A stretch of DNA of 64,000 nt, from NCBI RefSeq assembly GCF_006227205.1, contig NZ_VCNG01000001.1:741564-805563 (forward strand), read 5' to 3'. Below, one piece after another: positions 1 to 7,556 of the stretch. The number at the start of each line of letters is the position of its first letter. Positions within the stretch are counted from its first letter, which is position 1. The notes below the pieces were generated by a model. It had not been told where the DNA came from. It saw only the letters and a program-made list of their open reading frames with translations, and searched no databases. The position numbers were made by a program, and so were the translations under genes. Origin of the DNA: Pseudomonas sp. ICMP22404 (GTDB lineage: Bacteria; Pseudomonadota; Gammaproteobacteria; Pseudomonadales; Pseudomonadaceae).

Positions 1-881
1 TCGAGCAGTTTCAGGGCGACATGGGAGCCGTTGCTAGCAATGACCGGGGGCAACGTCAGCGCAACCCTTGGAATAAGGGTCTTGACCGGGGTGCGAGCCA
101 GCTGTCGTGCGACATCGAACTCACCCTTGATCAGTTGCAAGGCAAATCGCTGGTCGGGGTTGGGCAGGGCGACTTGTCGGGTGCTTCCGTTTTGCAACGC
201 GAACATCAGGCTGCGGCCATCGAGGCTGCCCTGTATCTGGACCCGATGAGTACAGGAACGGGCGTCGGTAGCAGGCAGTCGCTGACCGACGAGCCAGCGT
301 TCGCCGTTGTCATGTTCCTGTCCCGCCAGCCAGATGCGCCAGGTATGCCAGTGCTCATCGCTGACTATTTGATAAGAGCGGGCGGCGAGCAGTTGCTTCA
401 AATGCGCAGCGCTCTTGAACTCATGCAACTGTGGCGCGTTTTGCAAAATACCCCAGCGCAGTTCGGCCCCGGCTTCGCTGGCACGGCGGGCGAGCAGGAT
501 CAGCAGCGCCAGGTGTACCAGCCGTGGTCCGCCCAGTTGCAGCGGGCCGGCGTCGAACAGCACGACGATCATGCGGTTGGCCTGATGAGTGCGGTATTGC
601 GGCGCCAGAAACAGATGTTCGCCAACTGCCGCTCTGCGCAGGAACTCGTCGGGCAGTTCGTCGGCCAGCAACCACTCGCTGGTCAGCAGTCGCTCATACG
701 GGCCACGGCGTTGCAGATCGCCAAGGCCGTCGGGTTCGGGCACGCCGCCCTGCTGCATGCCGCGCAATGGGCCTAGCAACGGGTTGAGGCGTGCAAACAG
801 GTCCGCCAACAAGGGCAACTGTTCGGGGGGAAACCAGTGCAGCCAGTCTCGCCAGGGTTGCAGGGATTGGGGTAATTGCAT
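1..881 (-). CDS. vWA-like MoxR-associated protein (partial, cut by window edge)
   Basis: Open reading frame of 293 codons without a stop, running off the left edge. Its ATG (879-881) overlaps the TGA of the upstream gene as ATGA, so it is translationally coupled to the MoxR operon. The middle of the protein has a hydrophobic strand ending in VVLFDAGP, followed by helices of the kind VHLALLILLARRASEAGAELRW and then GILQNAP. This resembles a von Willebrand A fold with a degenerate metal site: DAGP in place of DxSxS. vWA proteins are the usual partners of MoxR ATPases. The function is not known from sequence; a cofactor or substrate-recruiting role for MoxR is inferred from the operon. The C-terminus lies outside the window. 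Confidence 0.6.
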   Translation of the reverse strand, partial: MQLPQSLQPWRDWLHWFPPEQLPLLADLFARLNPLLGPLRGMQQGGVPEPDGLGDLQRRGPYERLLTSEWLLADELPDEFLRRAAVGEHLFLAPQYRTHQANRMIVVLFDAGPLQLGGPRLVHLALLILLARRASEAGAELRWGILQNAPQLHEFKSAAHLKQLLAARSYQIVSDEHWHTWRIWLAGQEHDNGERWLVGQRLPATDARSCTHRVQIQGSLDGRSLMFALQNGSTRQVALPNPDQRFALQLIKGEFDVARQLARTPVKTLIPRVALTLPPVIASNGSHVALKLL

Positions 882-1327
882 CAGCGACCTGCCCAACCAT
901 TCTGAATGCGTTGCAGATGCCGGGCCGTGACGGGCAGGCATCGGTCGAGCGGCACCACTGCCCTGGGGGCATGCCACAGCAGCAGTGGCGCACGCGCGAA
1001 TCGGCCGAGCAGCGCTTGTCCCATCAGGTCCAGCGGTGCATCGGGTTCCCAACTGGTGGGCAACCAGAGACCGGGTGCGGCGGGCTCGGTGCAGGCGTAG
1101 TCCACACCTTCGACCCACGGCAGGTCGTCGGCATTGCCTGTGACGATCAGCACGTCACGGTTGGCAGTAGCATGCAGCCGCATGGTCTGGTCTTCGGGCA
1201 TGCGCAGCAACCGTGCGAGCAGGCGCGCAGCGACTTCGCCCCAAGCCACGGCGGCCTGTGCTCGACCTGGCTCGGGCCGTACTCGCCAGTTCCAATCGAT
1301 GGCAATGGCGTCGGCCATGTTCGTCAT
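881..1327 (-). CDS. MoxR-associated small protein, bpX-type domain candidate
   Basis: Protein of 148 aa between moxR and the vWA-like gene; both junctions are ATGA overlaps, so the three genes form one tightly coupled operon. There is no signal peptide or membrane helix. The centre reads DDLPWVEGVDYAC...PGLWLPTSWEPDAPLDLMGQ, and a hydrophobic run with ...VVPLDRCLPVTARHL lies near the end. From memory this layout (LPWV-G-Y, LWLPT, PLLLW, VPL) is like the bpX domains described in MoxR-vWA-beta-propeller ternary systems, but I could not align it. If that is right, it would be the third component of a putative NTP-dependent conflict or quality-control system. Otherwise it is a hypothetical protein specific to MoxR operons. 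Confidence 0.6.
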   Translation of the reverse strand: MTNMADAIAIDWNWRVRPEPGRAQAAVAWGEVAARLLARLLRMPEDQTMRLHATANRDVLIVTGNADDLPWVEGVDYACTEPAAPGLWLPTSWEPDAPLDLMGQALLGRFARAPLLLWHAPRAVVPLDRCLPVTARHLQRIQNGWAGR

Positions 1328-2445
1328 GCCTGGTTTGTCAGCAGATGGGCCACTTGTCCGCGTGCCTCATACAGGCGCGGGGGAATGGTCTGGATGTTGA
1401 AGTTGGCATCGATTTCGCGCAGCAGCGCTTCCAACAACGGGGATGCGGGCGGTTCGCTGCGAGCCAGATAATCCTCTGCCGTTTCAAGCAGACGATGCAG
1501 GCGAGCCATCGGTTGCAGCGTCGCCTCCTCGACGGCACTGAACAAATGGCTGTTGCTGCACTGGGCAAAAAGATCCTGCAAAACCTCGCGACCGTGTTGC
1601 TGGATCTCCCGGGTTGGCAGCACATAAAGCAACGGCCAGAGGTCGGCTTCGCTGGCTTGCAGGTGCCCGCGCAGCAAAGCCGCCGCTGCGATCAGACGCT
1701 GGGATTTGACGATACGTCGGTCAGATAGCTGTATACCGGCCTCTCGCAACCGGCGGATGGCCTGTGCCAGCGCTGGCCGCACCAGTGACAAATCGACGTC
1801 CTTGAGCGCATGGCCCAGCGTGTCCAGCTGAGTCAGCCCCAGCAGTTGTGGAACCGGGCGCTGCTCCGACTGCCAGCCGCCGGCCAGCATTGCTTCGAGC
1901 TGGTTGTCGGGGACTGCGTCCACGAAGAGATGCAGCAGAAAGCGGTCGCCGAAGGCCGCCAGCGATTCGTCGTCGGGCAGACCGTTCGCCGCTGCGACAC
2001 ATACGCGCAAGGGGCACTGGACCTGGGTGTGACCCCGGCGGAAACGTCGTTCGTTGAGAACGCCAAGCAGGGTGTTGAGGATGGCCGTCGAGCCCAGGAA
2101 CACTTCATCCAGGAACACGATGTCGGCTTCGGGCAGCATGCCGCTGATATCGGTTTCCACAGTGCCTTCGCGCAGCTTCTTCAGGTCGACCGTACCAAAC
2201 AGCTCCGAAGGTTCGGTGAAGCGCCCCAACAGATACTCGAAATAGCGACCGCCCATGGACTGCGCAACCCGACGCACCACAGCGCTTTTCGCCGTGCCGG
2301 GCGGACCCACCACCAGAATGTGTTCTTGGGCGACAGCCGCCAATACGATCAACTCGGCCAACTGCTCGCGGCCGACCAGGCCCTCAGTGGCGGCGCGAAC
2401 GGCGTGACGGATCTGACTGGCGGCGAGGTTGAGCGAAGCGGACAT
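1324..2445 (-). CDS. MoxR-family AAA+ ATPase
   Basis: Protein of 373 aa, counted from the ATG at 2445, which has AAGGAAGA eight bases upstream; the ATG ten codons earlier lacks a ribosome site. Walker A is GPPGTAKS (residues 47-54) and Walker B is ADIVFLDEVF (about 107-116). NERRFRRG follows, as in the RavA/MoxR helix-insert clade, with a sensor region CVAAANGLP and a C-terminal lid domain. MoxR ATPases act as hexameric chaperone-like remodelers with a vWA partner, which fits the two genes downstream (ATGA overlap). The motifs FEYLLGRFTEPSELFG resemble RavA, but the partners are not the ViaA type seen in E. coli. The family call is secure; the substrate is unknown. Confidence 0.9.
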   Translation of the reverse strand: MSASLNLAASQIRHAVRAATEGLVGREQLAELIVLAAVAQEHILVVGPPGTAKSAVVRRVAQSMGGRYFEYLLGRFTEPSELFGTVDLKKLREGTVETDISGMLPEADIVFLDEVFLGSTAILNTLLGVLNERRFRRGHTQVQCPLRVCVAAANGLPDDESLAAFGDRFLLHLFVDAVPDNQLEAMLAGGWQSEQRPVPQLLGLTQLDTLGHALKDVDLSLVRPALAQAIRRLREAGIQLSDRRIVKSQRLIAAAALLRGHLQASEADLWPLLYVLPTREIQQHGREVLQDLFAQCSNSHLFSAVEEATLQPMARLHRLLETAEDYLARSEPPASPLLEALLREIDANFNIQTIPPRLYEARGQVAHLLTNQA

Positions 2446-2668
2446 GGGGCATCTTCCTTGAATCTGGAGGGGCACATCTTGCCTGAAGGAGAGGGTGGGC
2501 TGGCAAGTTCATCGGCATGTGAGGCGCAAGCTTGAGGCGGTGTGCGCCATTGCCTCGTCACTCATGGCCTCATGCGTCCATGCACTTTGCCTAGCAAAGG
2601 TGAAATGATTTGAATCCAATGCGCTCGTTGTAGAGAATCGCCGCCTTTACCTCGAAAGGATACGAGTG

Positions 2669-3148
2669 ATGAAGTTCGAAGGGACTTTCCAATACATGGG
2701 CAATCACGGGATCGTCTTCAACGTCTCGCAGATCACCCTCACCGACAGCGAACGCGGACGCCTGCGCGAGCTGCATTTTGGCGAGGCGAAAAGCGCCCAC
2801 TATGAGGTCAACAGCAAGGTCGTCGAGGTGTACGACAAGATGCAGGCCAAGAACCTGCCTTGTGTGATGATGATCGGCATCTCCAAGCCGCTGACCCGAC
2901 AACAGGGCGATGTCCTCAATGCCCAGCGCACCACGATCGCCAATCTTGCTGCCTCTGCTTTCACTGCTACCACCAGTGCCGTGGCCTCCACTTATGTGGG
3001 GGTTCCTGTTGGAATCGGTGTGCGCATGTATGCCAATGAAATTCTTCCCACCTACCATGCGGGCGACGTGCTGGTGAGTATCGAGGCGCAGGTCAATGGC
3101 GGCATCGGCCCGCAACGCAGCTTCTCGACATTGATCATCAAGACCTGA
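2669..3148 (+). CDS. hypothetical protein
   Basis: Protein of 159 aa, not recognised. The ATG at 2669 is preferred over the overlapping GTG at 2666 because AAAGGA ends eight bases upstream. There is no signal peptide; residues about 90-120 are an Ala/Thr/Val/Gly-rich, weakly hydrophobic stretch. The N-terminus (FEGTFQYMGNHGIVFNVSQI) and the C-terminus (GDVLVSIEAQVNGG) look like beta-strands. A gene for a small membrane protein follows after 12 bases and is probably co-transcribed. It could be an accessory or stress protein; nothing in the sequence identifies its role. Confidence 0.7.
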   Translation: MKFEGTFQYMGNHGIVFNVSQITLTDSERGRLRELHFGEAKSAHYEVNSKVVEVYDKMQAKNLPCVMMIGISKPLTRQQGDVLNAQRTTIANLAASAFTATTSAVASTYVGVPVGIGVRMYANEILPTYHAGDVLVSIEAQVNGGIGPQRSFSTLIIKT

Positions 3149-3160
3149 CGGGAGAGATAC

Positions 3161-3403
3161 ATGTCCGACATTACCCAGATGATTATTGCCATGGTGATGT
3201 ACTTTCTATTCGATCAGTTTCTCAAGCCGTATCTGCTGCGCAAGTGGCTGGGAGTGGCGTTGGTGGCGGCGGGTGCGGTTGGCTGCGTTGTGGCAGGTCA
3301 GAGCCGTCTGTTGGGGTTTGATCTGGGATTGCTGTCGGTTTTTGCCGTCGGGATGGGGGTGGGATTGTTCATGAGGCGGCGGCGGTTTGAGCAGATTGGC
3401 TGA
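3161..3403 (+). CDS. small two-helix membrane protein
   Basis: Protein of 80 aa with GGGAGAG seven bases before the ATG. The first helix covers about residues 5-20, the second about 30-46 (Gly/Ala/Val-rich), with a further hydrophobic run at 52-70, ending in an Arg-rich tail (RRRRFEQIG). The positive tail suggests a cytoplasmic C-terminus. It sits directly after the 159-aa hypothetical gene and probably shares its transcript. Its 3' two-thirds is duplicated, in degraded form, at 7557-7716, so this gene marks the left border of an inserted cassette. Function unknown. Confidence 0.65.
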   Translation: MSDITQMIIAMVMYFLFDQFLKPYLLRKWLGVALVAAGAVGCVVAGQSRLLGFDLGLLSVFAVGMGVGLFMRRRRFEQIG

Positions 3404-3409
3404 AGCAGA

Positions 3410-3472
3410 GCGGGCAGATTTGCCCCGTGGCGAGGGAGCTTGCTCCCGCTTGAGTGCGAAGCGCTCATAAAA
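3410..3472. repeat. REP-like repeat, copy 1 (left)
   Basis: A 63-bp sequence with the core GTGGCGAGGGAGCTTGCTCCC, containing the inverted repeat GGGAGCTTGCTCCC, followed by TTGAGTGCGAAG and a short CTC run. It recurs at 5241-5303 with three mismatches in 63 positions. The same GAGTGCGAAGCACTCATA tail recurs near 17552. This is a Pseudomonas REP-type element distinct from the two REPIN types found further right. Confidence 0.75.
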
Positions 3473-3664
3473 CCCACCACGCCCCAATGTCCTGGCCGAA
3501 GCGGTCGGTGGACTGCTGGCGGACAGAGAGTGTCCTGCTAACCTTTTTCTGTAGTCGGACTCATTGTCGCCAAGCGGCGTTTCCCTAAATAGGTTTACGG
3601 TTGCCGCAACAAGAAACGCGACATGACATGGCACCTGATGAAAGAGAGTGGTAGGAGTAGCGCC

Positions 3665-4024
3665 GTGAAATTCCGATGCCCTGGCTGTGGTTATATCGTA
3701 GACAGCCTTCCGCCGACCCATAAGTGCCCGAAATGCGATGAGTTTTCCCGCGATTGGTTGATTTATGACTGGGAGGGCTTTGCTTCAATCAAACGCCGTC
3801 ATATTAAGTACGACCTTTTAATAATTGGCATGATTCTAATTAATCTGCTTGCGGGAATTACCTTAAGGTCAACCAATGTATTTCAGTGGTTAGCCAACTT
3901 ATTAATTATCCCAGCCGTCATCAGTTTGTTTTATTGTCGAAGGCAGCTTGGAAGAAAATCGGAATACGAAGGGCATAAAGGTGGGACTGTATTTCCTTGG
4001 TTTATCGGTATAGGAGGGATCTAA
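3665..4024 (+). CDS. zinc-ribbon membrane protein
   Basis: Protein of 119 aa from a GTG at 3665 with GGAG seven bases upstream. An ATG at 3623 is in frame but has no ribosome site and would add a low-complexity N-terminus. Residues 4-30 are a rubredoxin-like zinc ribbon (CPGCGY ... HKCPKCD: two CxxC knuckles). Two membrane helices follow, about residues 50-70 and 75-92. The second half is noticeably more AT-rich than neighbouring genes, a sign of recent acquisition. Its end meets a minus-strand ORF head-on with a 4-bp overlap. Cofactor-less zinc ribbons of this kind occur in many unrelated membrane proteins, so no function is assigned. Confidence 0.55.
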   Translation: MKFRCPGCGYIVDSLPPTHKCPKCDEFSRDWLIYDWEGFASIKRRHIKYDLLIIGMILINLLAGITLRSTNVFQWLANLLIIPAVISLFYCRRQLGRKSEYEGHKGGTVFPWFIGIGGI

Positions 4025-4254
4025 TACGGCCGATAACTCCAGAGGTCTCCATGTGTCTGGATGCCCACGAACCCTCCTTTTACGACCAAACGCCCACCCA
4101 GTGAGCGCGTGTCGATGATCCAGCAAAAGTCTGGTGAGGACGATTGGGCGCTGACCGGTTCCTGTATGGTCTGGGGCGAGGTTAATCGATAGGCATCTGG
4201 CCTGAAAGTGCGCGGGGCCCCCGCCGAGGGTGCTGAAAGAAGATGGCAACACAT
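4021..4254 (-). CDS. possible 77-aa ORF coupled to DUF1963 gene
   Basis: The ATG at 4254 overlaps the stop of the DUF1963 gene as TGATG, an arrangement typical of translational coupling. The C-terminal half (FCWIIDTRSLGGRLVVKGG followed by GIQTHGDLW) looks like folded protein rather than random frame, but the N-terminal half is proline/serine-rich. It may be a real small protein or the remnant 3' end of a longer gene deleted from this spot. Coding status is uncertain. Confidence 0.3.
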   Translation of the reverse strand: MCCHLLSAPSAGAPRTFRPDAYRLTSPQTIQEPVSAQSSSPDFCWIIDTRSLGGRLVVKGGFVGIQTHGDLWSYRPY

Positions 4255-4949
4255 CAGTAAAAATCATAATAAAGCGCCCACTCCCCAGTTTCGTTGTGCT
4301 TCCAGAACATCAGGCTCCCACTGTCGACCACGTTCAGATTGATCTTCGCGTCTGATGAGATCTGGAACACAAACTCAAAGCCTTCACCCGGATCGACACC
4401 CGACTGACAGAAAGAGGGGTAACCGCCGAACTTGTGTTCGTAGGAGTGGGTGACCAAGTCGTAATAGCTCTGTATCTCGCCCGCGCGTTCCAGCGCGAGG
4501 ATTGCTTGCTCAAGGTCCTCTGGCACACCACCGCCATCCCAGAGTGGAAAGTCCTCCGGTACCGCTTGCGCTTTCAGTGGGAAGGGTTTGAGAAATGCAC
4601 CCGCCACCGGCAGAGACTTGCGTACCAACACATCATCCGGCCCATATTCACGGATGACCCAATTATTCCCCATTGGCTCAAAGTGCTCGGGAAACGGGTT
4701 TGAAATGAACACCGTCAGCACACGAACCCCCGCCAGCAGCGGATTGTTGACGGGCAGGGCGGGCAGGTAAAACTGTGCATAGGGGAGCAATGGTTGCCCT
4801 GCCTGGTTGGCGGGCAGCCCTTCATCCGGCCGGAACAGGAAGACCTTGCCCAGCCAGCTTTCTTCATCGGTGCCGGTAGGGCGAAAGCCGCCGGCAATTA
4901 GCTTTACGGCGGGGCGGGCTAGGCGTTGTTTGATTTCCTGGATGTCCAT
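4254..4949 (-). CDS. DUF1963 (YwqG-like) protein
   Basis: Protein of 231 aa from the ATG at 4949, with AAAGGAAGGG upstream; longer in-frame starts fall in non-coding sequence. Typical DUF1963 features are LIAGGFRP near the N-terminus, SWLGKVFLFRPDE, LPYAQFYLPALP, the mid-protein YDLVTHSYEHKFGGYPSFCQ and the terminal MFWKHNETGEWALYYDFY. These proteins are cytosolic beta-rich proteins without a defined enzyme activity; several occur beside polymorphic toxins as immunity proteins. No toxin gene is visible here, so an orphan immunity role is only a possibility. The gene lies within an accessory cassette framed by REP repeats. Confidence 0.75.
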   Translation of the reverse strand: MDIQEIKQRLARPAVKLIAGGFRPTGTDEESWLGKVFLFRPDEGLPANQAGQPLLPYAQFYLPALPVNNPLLAGVRVLTVFISNPFPEHFEPMGNNWVIREYGPDDVLVRKSLPVAGAFLKPFPLKAQAVPEDFPLWDGGGVPEDLEQAILALERAGEIQSYYDLVTHSYEHKFGGYPSFCQSGVDPGEGFEFVFQISSDAKINLNVVDSGSLMFWKHNETGEWALYYDFY

Positions 4950-5113
4950 GGATGTAACCCTTCCTTTTGCTACAGGTGTAAAGGCCGCAGATTGGCGGTG
5001 TGCGGGCTCGGGTGGCAGCGCTTTTCTCCTGAGCCAGGGTGCATCGGTGGCTTCCAGGAGTGGGATTTCGCACACAGCACGGGCCACGACCTTCCTGAAG
5101 GTCTTACCTGTGT

Positions 5114-5205
5114 CTGAGCGTCATCGATACCGGCTCGGCCAGTGGTGAGGAGACGATAGAGCCCAATGGCAAGGCGGACAAGCCGGCGGATTCGAGTTTA
5201 GTTAG
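5114..5205 (-). repeat. orphan fragment of the DUF6124-leader repeat (copy A)
   Basis: Read on the minus strand, this matches part of the long leader of the DUF6124 gene (21018-21120) and the copy at 9507-9640. Shared blocks are the GAATCCGCCGGCTTGTCCGC-like segment, CTATCGTCTCCTCACCACTGG and, with copy B only, CCGAGCCGGTATCGATGAC. No DUF6124 coding sequence follows it. It looks like a decayed, dispersed copy. Confidence 0.65.
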
Positions 5206-5240
5206 CTGAGTAGCGCTTCGAGCAGGCAGACTGAAAAAAA

Positions 5241-5303
5241 GCGGGCAGATTCGCCCCGTGGCGAGGGAGCTTGCTCCCGCTTGAGTGCGAAGCACTCACA
5301 AAA
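5241..5303. repeat. REP-like repeat, copy 2 (right)
   Basis: The 63-bp partner of 3410-3472 (three mismatches) in the same orientation. The two copies enclose the zinc-ribbon and DUF1963 genes. A different REP-like unit (GTGAGGGGATTCATCCCC) follows at about 5325-5345. Confidence 0.75.
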
Positions 5304-5339
5304 ATCTATCAAGCGCCGCCTCCCTTGTGGTGAGGGGAT

Positions 5340-5621
5340 TCATCCCCTGGCGCCCGGAATTTGCCGCCGCCAACCCGACTCTGCCGAGGTGGTTTCTCGA
5401 CGACCGTACCGAGCTCTCGTTGCGGCTGGCCGAGCTGCGCATGCCGGTCCTGCTGCTGTGGGGCAATGCGGATCCGATCAGCCCCGTTCGAGTTGGTCAG
5501 CGTCTTGCTCAACGGTTGCCCACGCGCAGTTGCATGTTTCCCTGGCGCCGATCACAGCCGGGGCTTTACCCATGCAGATGCAGTCGCGAGCTTGATCGAC
5601 AGCCATCTGGTCCGTGGCTGA
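5340..5621 (+). pseudogene. alpha/beta-hydrolase remnant, truncated and frameshifted
   Basis: Only the C-terminal quarter of an alpha/beta-hydrolase survives. The first frame reads FLDDRTELSLRLAEL then MPVLLLWGNADPISPV, the strand carrying the acid-bearing loop before the catalytic His. Around 5515-5525 the reading shifts to the next frame, which continues FPGADHSRGFTHADAV then ASLIDSHL and stops at 5621. The catalytic His would be in GADHSRGF. The nucleophile elbow and N-terminal domain are absent, and the 5' end abuts a REP element, so truncation probably occurred by recombination at the repeat. The lone ORF 5285-5647 is not an intact gene. Confidence 0.75.
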
Positions 5622-5715
5622 GCGGTAATAGATCCGCCGCTTCCTAACGGTATATTCTGGATACCGGCGACGAATAGAAAGCCCAAGATCGCCTTGGCAT
5701 CCAGAGGAAACCGCA

Positions 5716-6123
5716 ATGCTCGAAATCGAACCCCAATGCTTTTCATCGGCATGCCCCAGCCGTGCCCTCTTCGAGCAGATATCTGACAAGTGGTCGATGA
5801 TGGTGTTAGTCGTGCTGGACGAGGGCCCGCAGCGTTTCAATGCAATCAGGCGCAGGCTGGAGGGCGTTACCCAGAAGGCGCTGACGCAGTGCTTGCGCCG
5901 TCTCGAGCGCAATGGCCTGGTGTCGCGCCAGGTGATATCGCTCTCGCCAGTGGCGGTGCAATACCAGATCACAGCGCTTGGTCGCACGTTGCAACGGCCC
6001 CTGAGCCAACTCCATGAATGGACACTTGTAAAACTGTCCGAAGTTGAAGCCGCCAGGGAAATATTCGACCAGGCCAAAGACGTGTCAGGGCTTGCGATCG
6101 CGTCGTTTTCCCAACCTGGTTGA
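5716..6123 (+). CDS. HxlR-family transcriptional regulator
   Basis: Protein of 135 aa with AGAGGA upstream. A single winged-helix domain shows the HxlR layout: Cys-Pro-Ser-Arg near residue 14 (a conserved, often redox-sensitive cysteine), FEQISDKWSMMVL for the first helix, RFNAIRRRLEGVTQKALTQ for the recognition helix, and GLVSRQV...VQYQIT for the wing. HxlR regulators commonly repress neighbouring oxidoreductase genes in response to electrophiles or quinones. The Old Yellow Enzyme gene lies 295 bp downstream on the same strand and is the obvious target. A hairpin terminator at 6166-6190 suggests the enzyme gene has its own promoter. Confidence 0.9.
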   Translation: MLEIEPQCFSSACPSRALFEQISDKWSMMVLVVLDEGPQRFNAIRRRLEGVTQKALTQCLRRLERNGLVSRQVISLSPVAVQYQITALGRTLQRPLSQLHEWTLVKLSEVEAAREIFDQAKDVSGLAIASFSQPG

Positions 6124-6165
6124 TCGGATCGGACGCGAGTAACCCAGCCATATTTTGATCCGCTG

Positions 6166-6190
6166 AACGACAGGCATTGCGCCTGTCGTT
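6166..6190 (+). terminator. terminator after HxlR gene
   Basis: Stem AACGACAGGC / GCCTGTCGTT of 10 bp with a 5-base loop, 43 bases after the HxlR stop codon, followed by TTGAG. The weak U tract makes efficiency uncertain. Confidence 0.55.
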
Positions 6191-6417
6191 TGAGATATCC
6201 GCCTGGAAACCAGGTTTCCTCAGACCTACTAACGCGACTCAAGGTGCCTGATTGACGCCAGATTTATTCGGTATACCGTGATCGCGTCAGCACCTCGGTG
6301 CGCCCATCAATATTCCCGAAAACTATTTACGGATTCACGTAACGGGTCGCCATGTGCGTCGCGAACGCTGCTGGGTGGACATTCGATTGAAGATCATCGT
6401 TAGCCAAAGAGAATCTC

Positions 6418-7491
6418 ATGAGCCATTCAAAACTATTAACGCCCGTCGGCAATGCACAGCTGACCTTCAAAAACCGTGTGTTCATGGCACCTATGACCCG
6501 AGGGCGTTCGAAAGACCGAATCGCCAATGAACTCACCGCAACTTATTACGCACAGCGCGCATCCGCAGGTCTGATCTTCTCGGAAGGAGCCCAGATCAGC
6601 TCCCAGGCCATTGGTTGGACTAACACGCCCGGTATCCATACATCGGAGCAAATTGCTGGATGGAAGAAGGTCACCCAAGCCGTCCATGAAGCGGGGGGGC
6701 TGATCTTCGCCCAGCTATGGCACACAGGCCGTGCCTCCCACCCTGATTTCCACAATGGCGAATTACCTGTTGCGCCATCGGCGGTACCTTTCAACAGCCA
6801 AGCCTTCACTGACGAGGGGATCAAGCCGTCCGTTGTGCCACGGGCACTAACCCTCGACGAAATCCAAGCCACCCTGAACGATTACGAAACCGCCGCCCGC
6901 GCAGCCAAAGCGGCGGGGTTTGACGGCGTCGAAGTTCACGGTGCCAACGGCTACTTGCCGGCTCAGTTCCTGGAAGACGGATCCAACAAACGAACCGACG
7001 CTTATGGCGGCACCATTGAAAAGCGCGCCCGTTTCCTGCTGGAAGCCACGGACGCTGCTATCAAAGTATTCGGACCAGAGCGGGTCTCTGTAAGGCTCTC
7101 ACCGCGTATTCCTTACAACGACATGGGCGATTCCACGCTTGAGCAAACCTACATGTTTGTCGTCGAAGCGTTGGAAAAGAAGAAAGTGGGCATCCTGCAC
7201 TTCATGGAGCCGCCCGCATTGCCCGAGGGCCTGAAACTGTTGGCACCTGAAGCAAGAAAACGCTTCACGGGCCTGTTTGTGGTGAATGTCGGTTACGACC
7301 AGAAAACAGCCGAACAGGCTTTGGAGAGTGGCTTAGCGGATGCGGTGACCTTCGGTAGCCTTTTCATCAGCAACCCTGATCTGCCGGAGCGGTTCAAGGT
7401 TGGTGCACCGCTGGCGCCTGCCGACCAGAGTACCTATTACAGTGGCAACGAGCAGGGATATACCGATTACCCAGCGTTTTCTGTTGCATAG
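6418..7491 (+). CDS. Old Yellow Enzyme family alkene reductase
   Basis: Protein of 357 aa, the normal size for NemA/XenB-type flavoenzymes: FMN-binding TIM barrels that reduce activated C=C bonds, nitroesters, maleimides or quinones with NAD(P)H. Visible motifs are MAPMTR (residues 23-28, FMN contact), AQLWHTGR, VEVHGANGYL (His174, Asn177 for substrate binding; Tyr179 proton donor), SNKRTDAYGG and the FMN-phosphate region. The end GYTDYP is typical of the family. The 'barrel 8' strand reads VTFGSLFISNPDLPER, where FGR is more usual, a small deviation. The HxlR gene upstream is the likely regulator. The downstream sequence is non-coding and contains a gene remnant. Confidence 0.93.
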   Translation: MSHSKLLTPVGNAQLTFKNRVFMAPMTRGRSKDRIANELTATYYAQRASAGLIFSEGAQISSQAIGWTNTPGIHTSEQIAGWKKVTQAVHEAGGLIFAQLWHTGRASHPDFHNGELPVAPSAVPFNSQAFTDEGIKPSVVPRALTLDEIQATLNDYETAARAAKAAGFDGVEVHGANGYLPAQFLEDGSNKRTDAYGGTIEKRARFLLEATDAAIKVFGPERVSVRLSPRIPYNDMGDSTLEQTYMFVVEALEKKKVGILHFMEPPALPEGLKLLAPEARKRFTGLFVVNVGYDQKTAEQALESGLADAVTFGSLFISNPDLPERFKVGAPLAPADQSTYYSGNEQGYTDYPAFSVA

Positions 7492-7556
7492 GTAGAAAGG
7501 GGGGGCGGGTTTATTTTCTGAAAATATATCCGTCCCCTCGTCTAATGCCGATCAGT

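Noticed and set aside
21..776. Plus-strand ORF of 251 aa at the left edge
   Set aside because: It is antisense to the MoxR-operon vWA-like gene, which has an overlapping ATGA start and protein-like sequence.
5285..5647. 120-aa intact hydrolase ORF
   Set aside because: Only a fragment with a frameshift in the conserved region; treated as a pseudogene.
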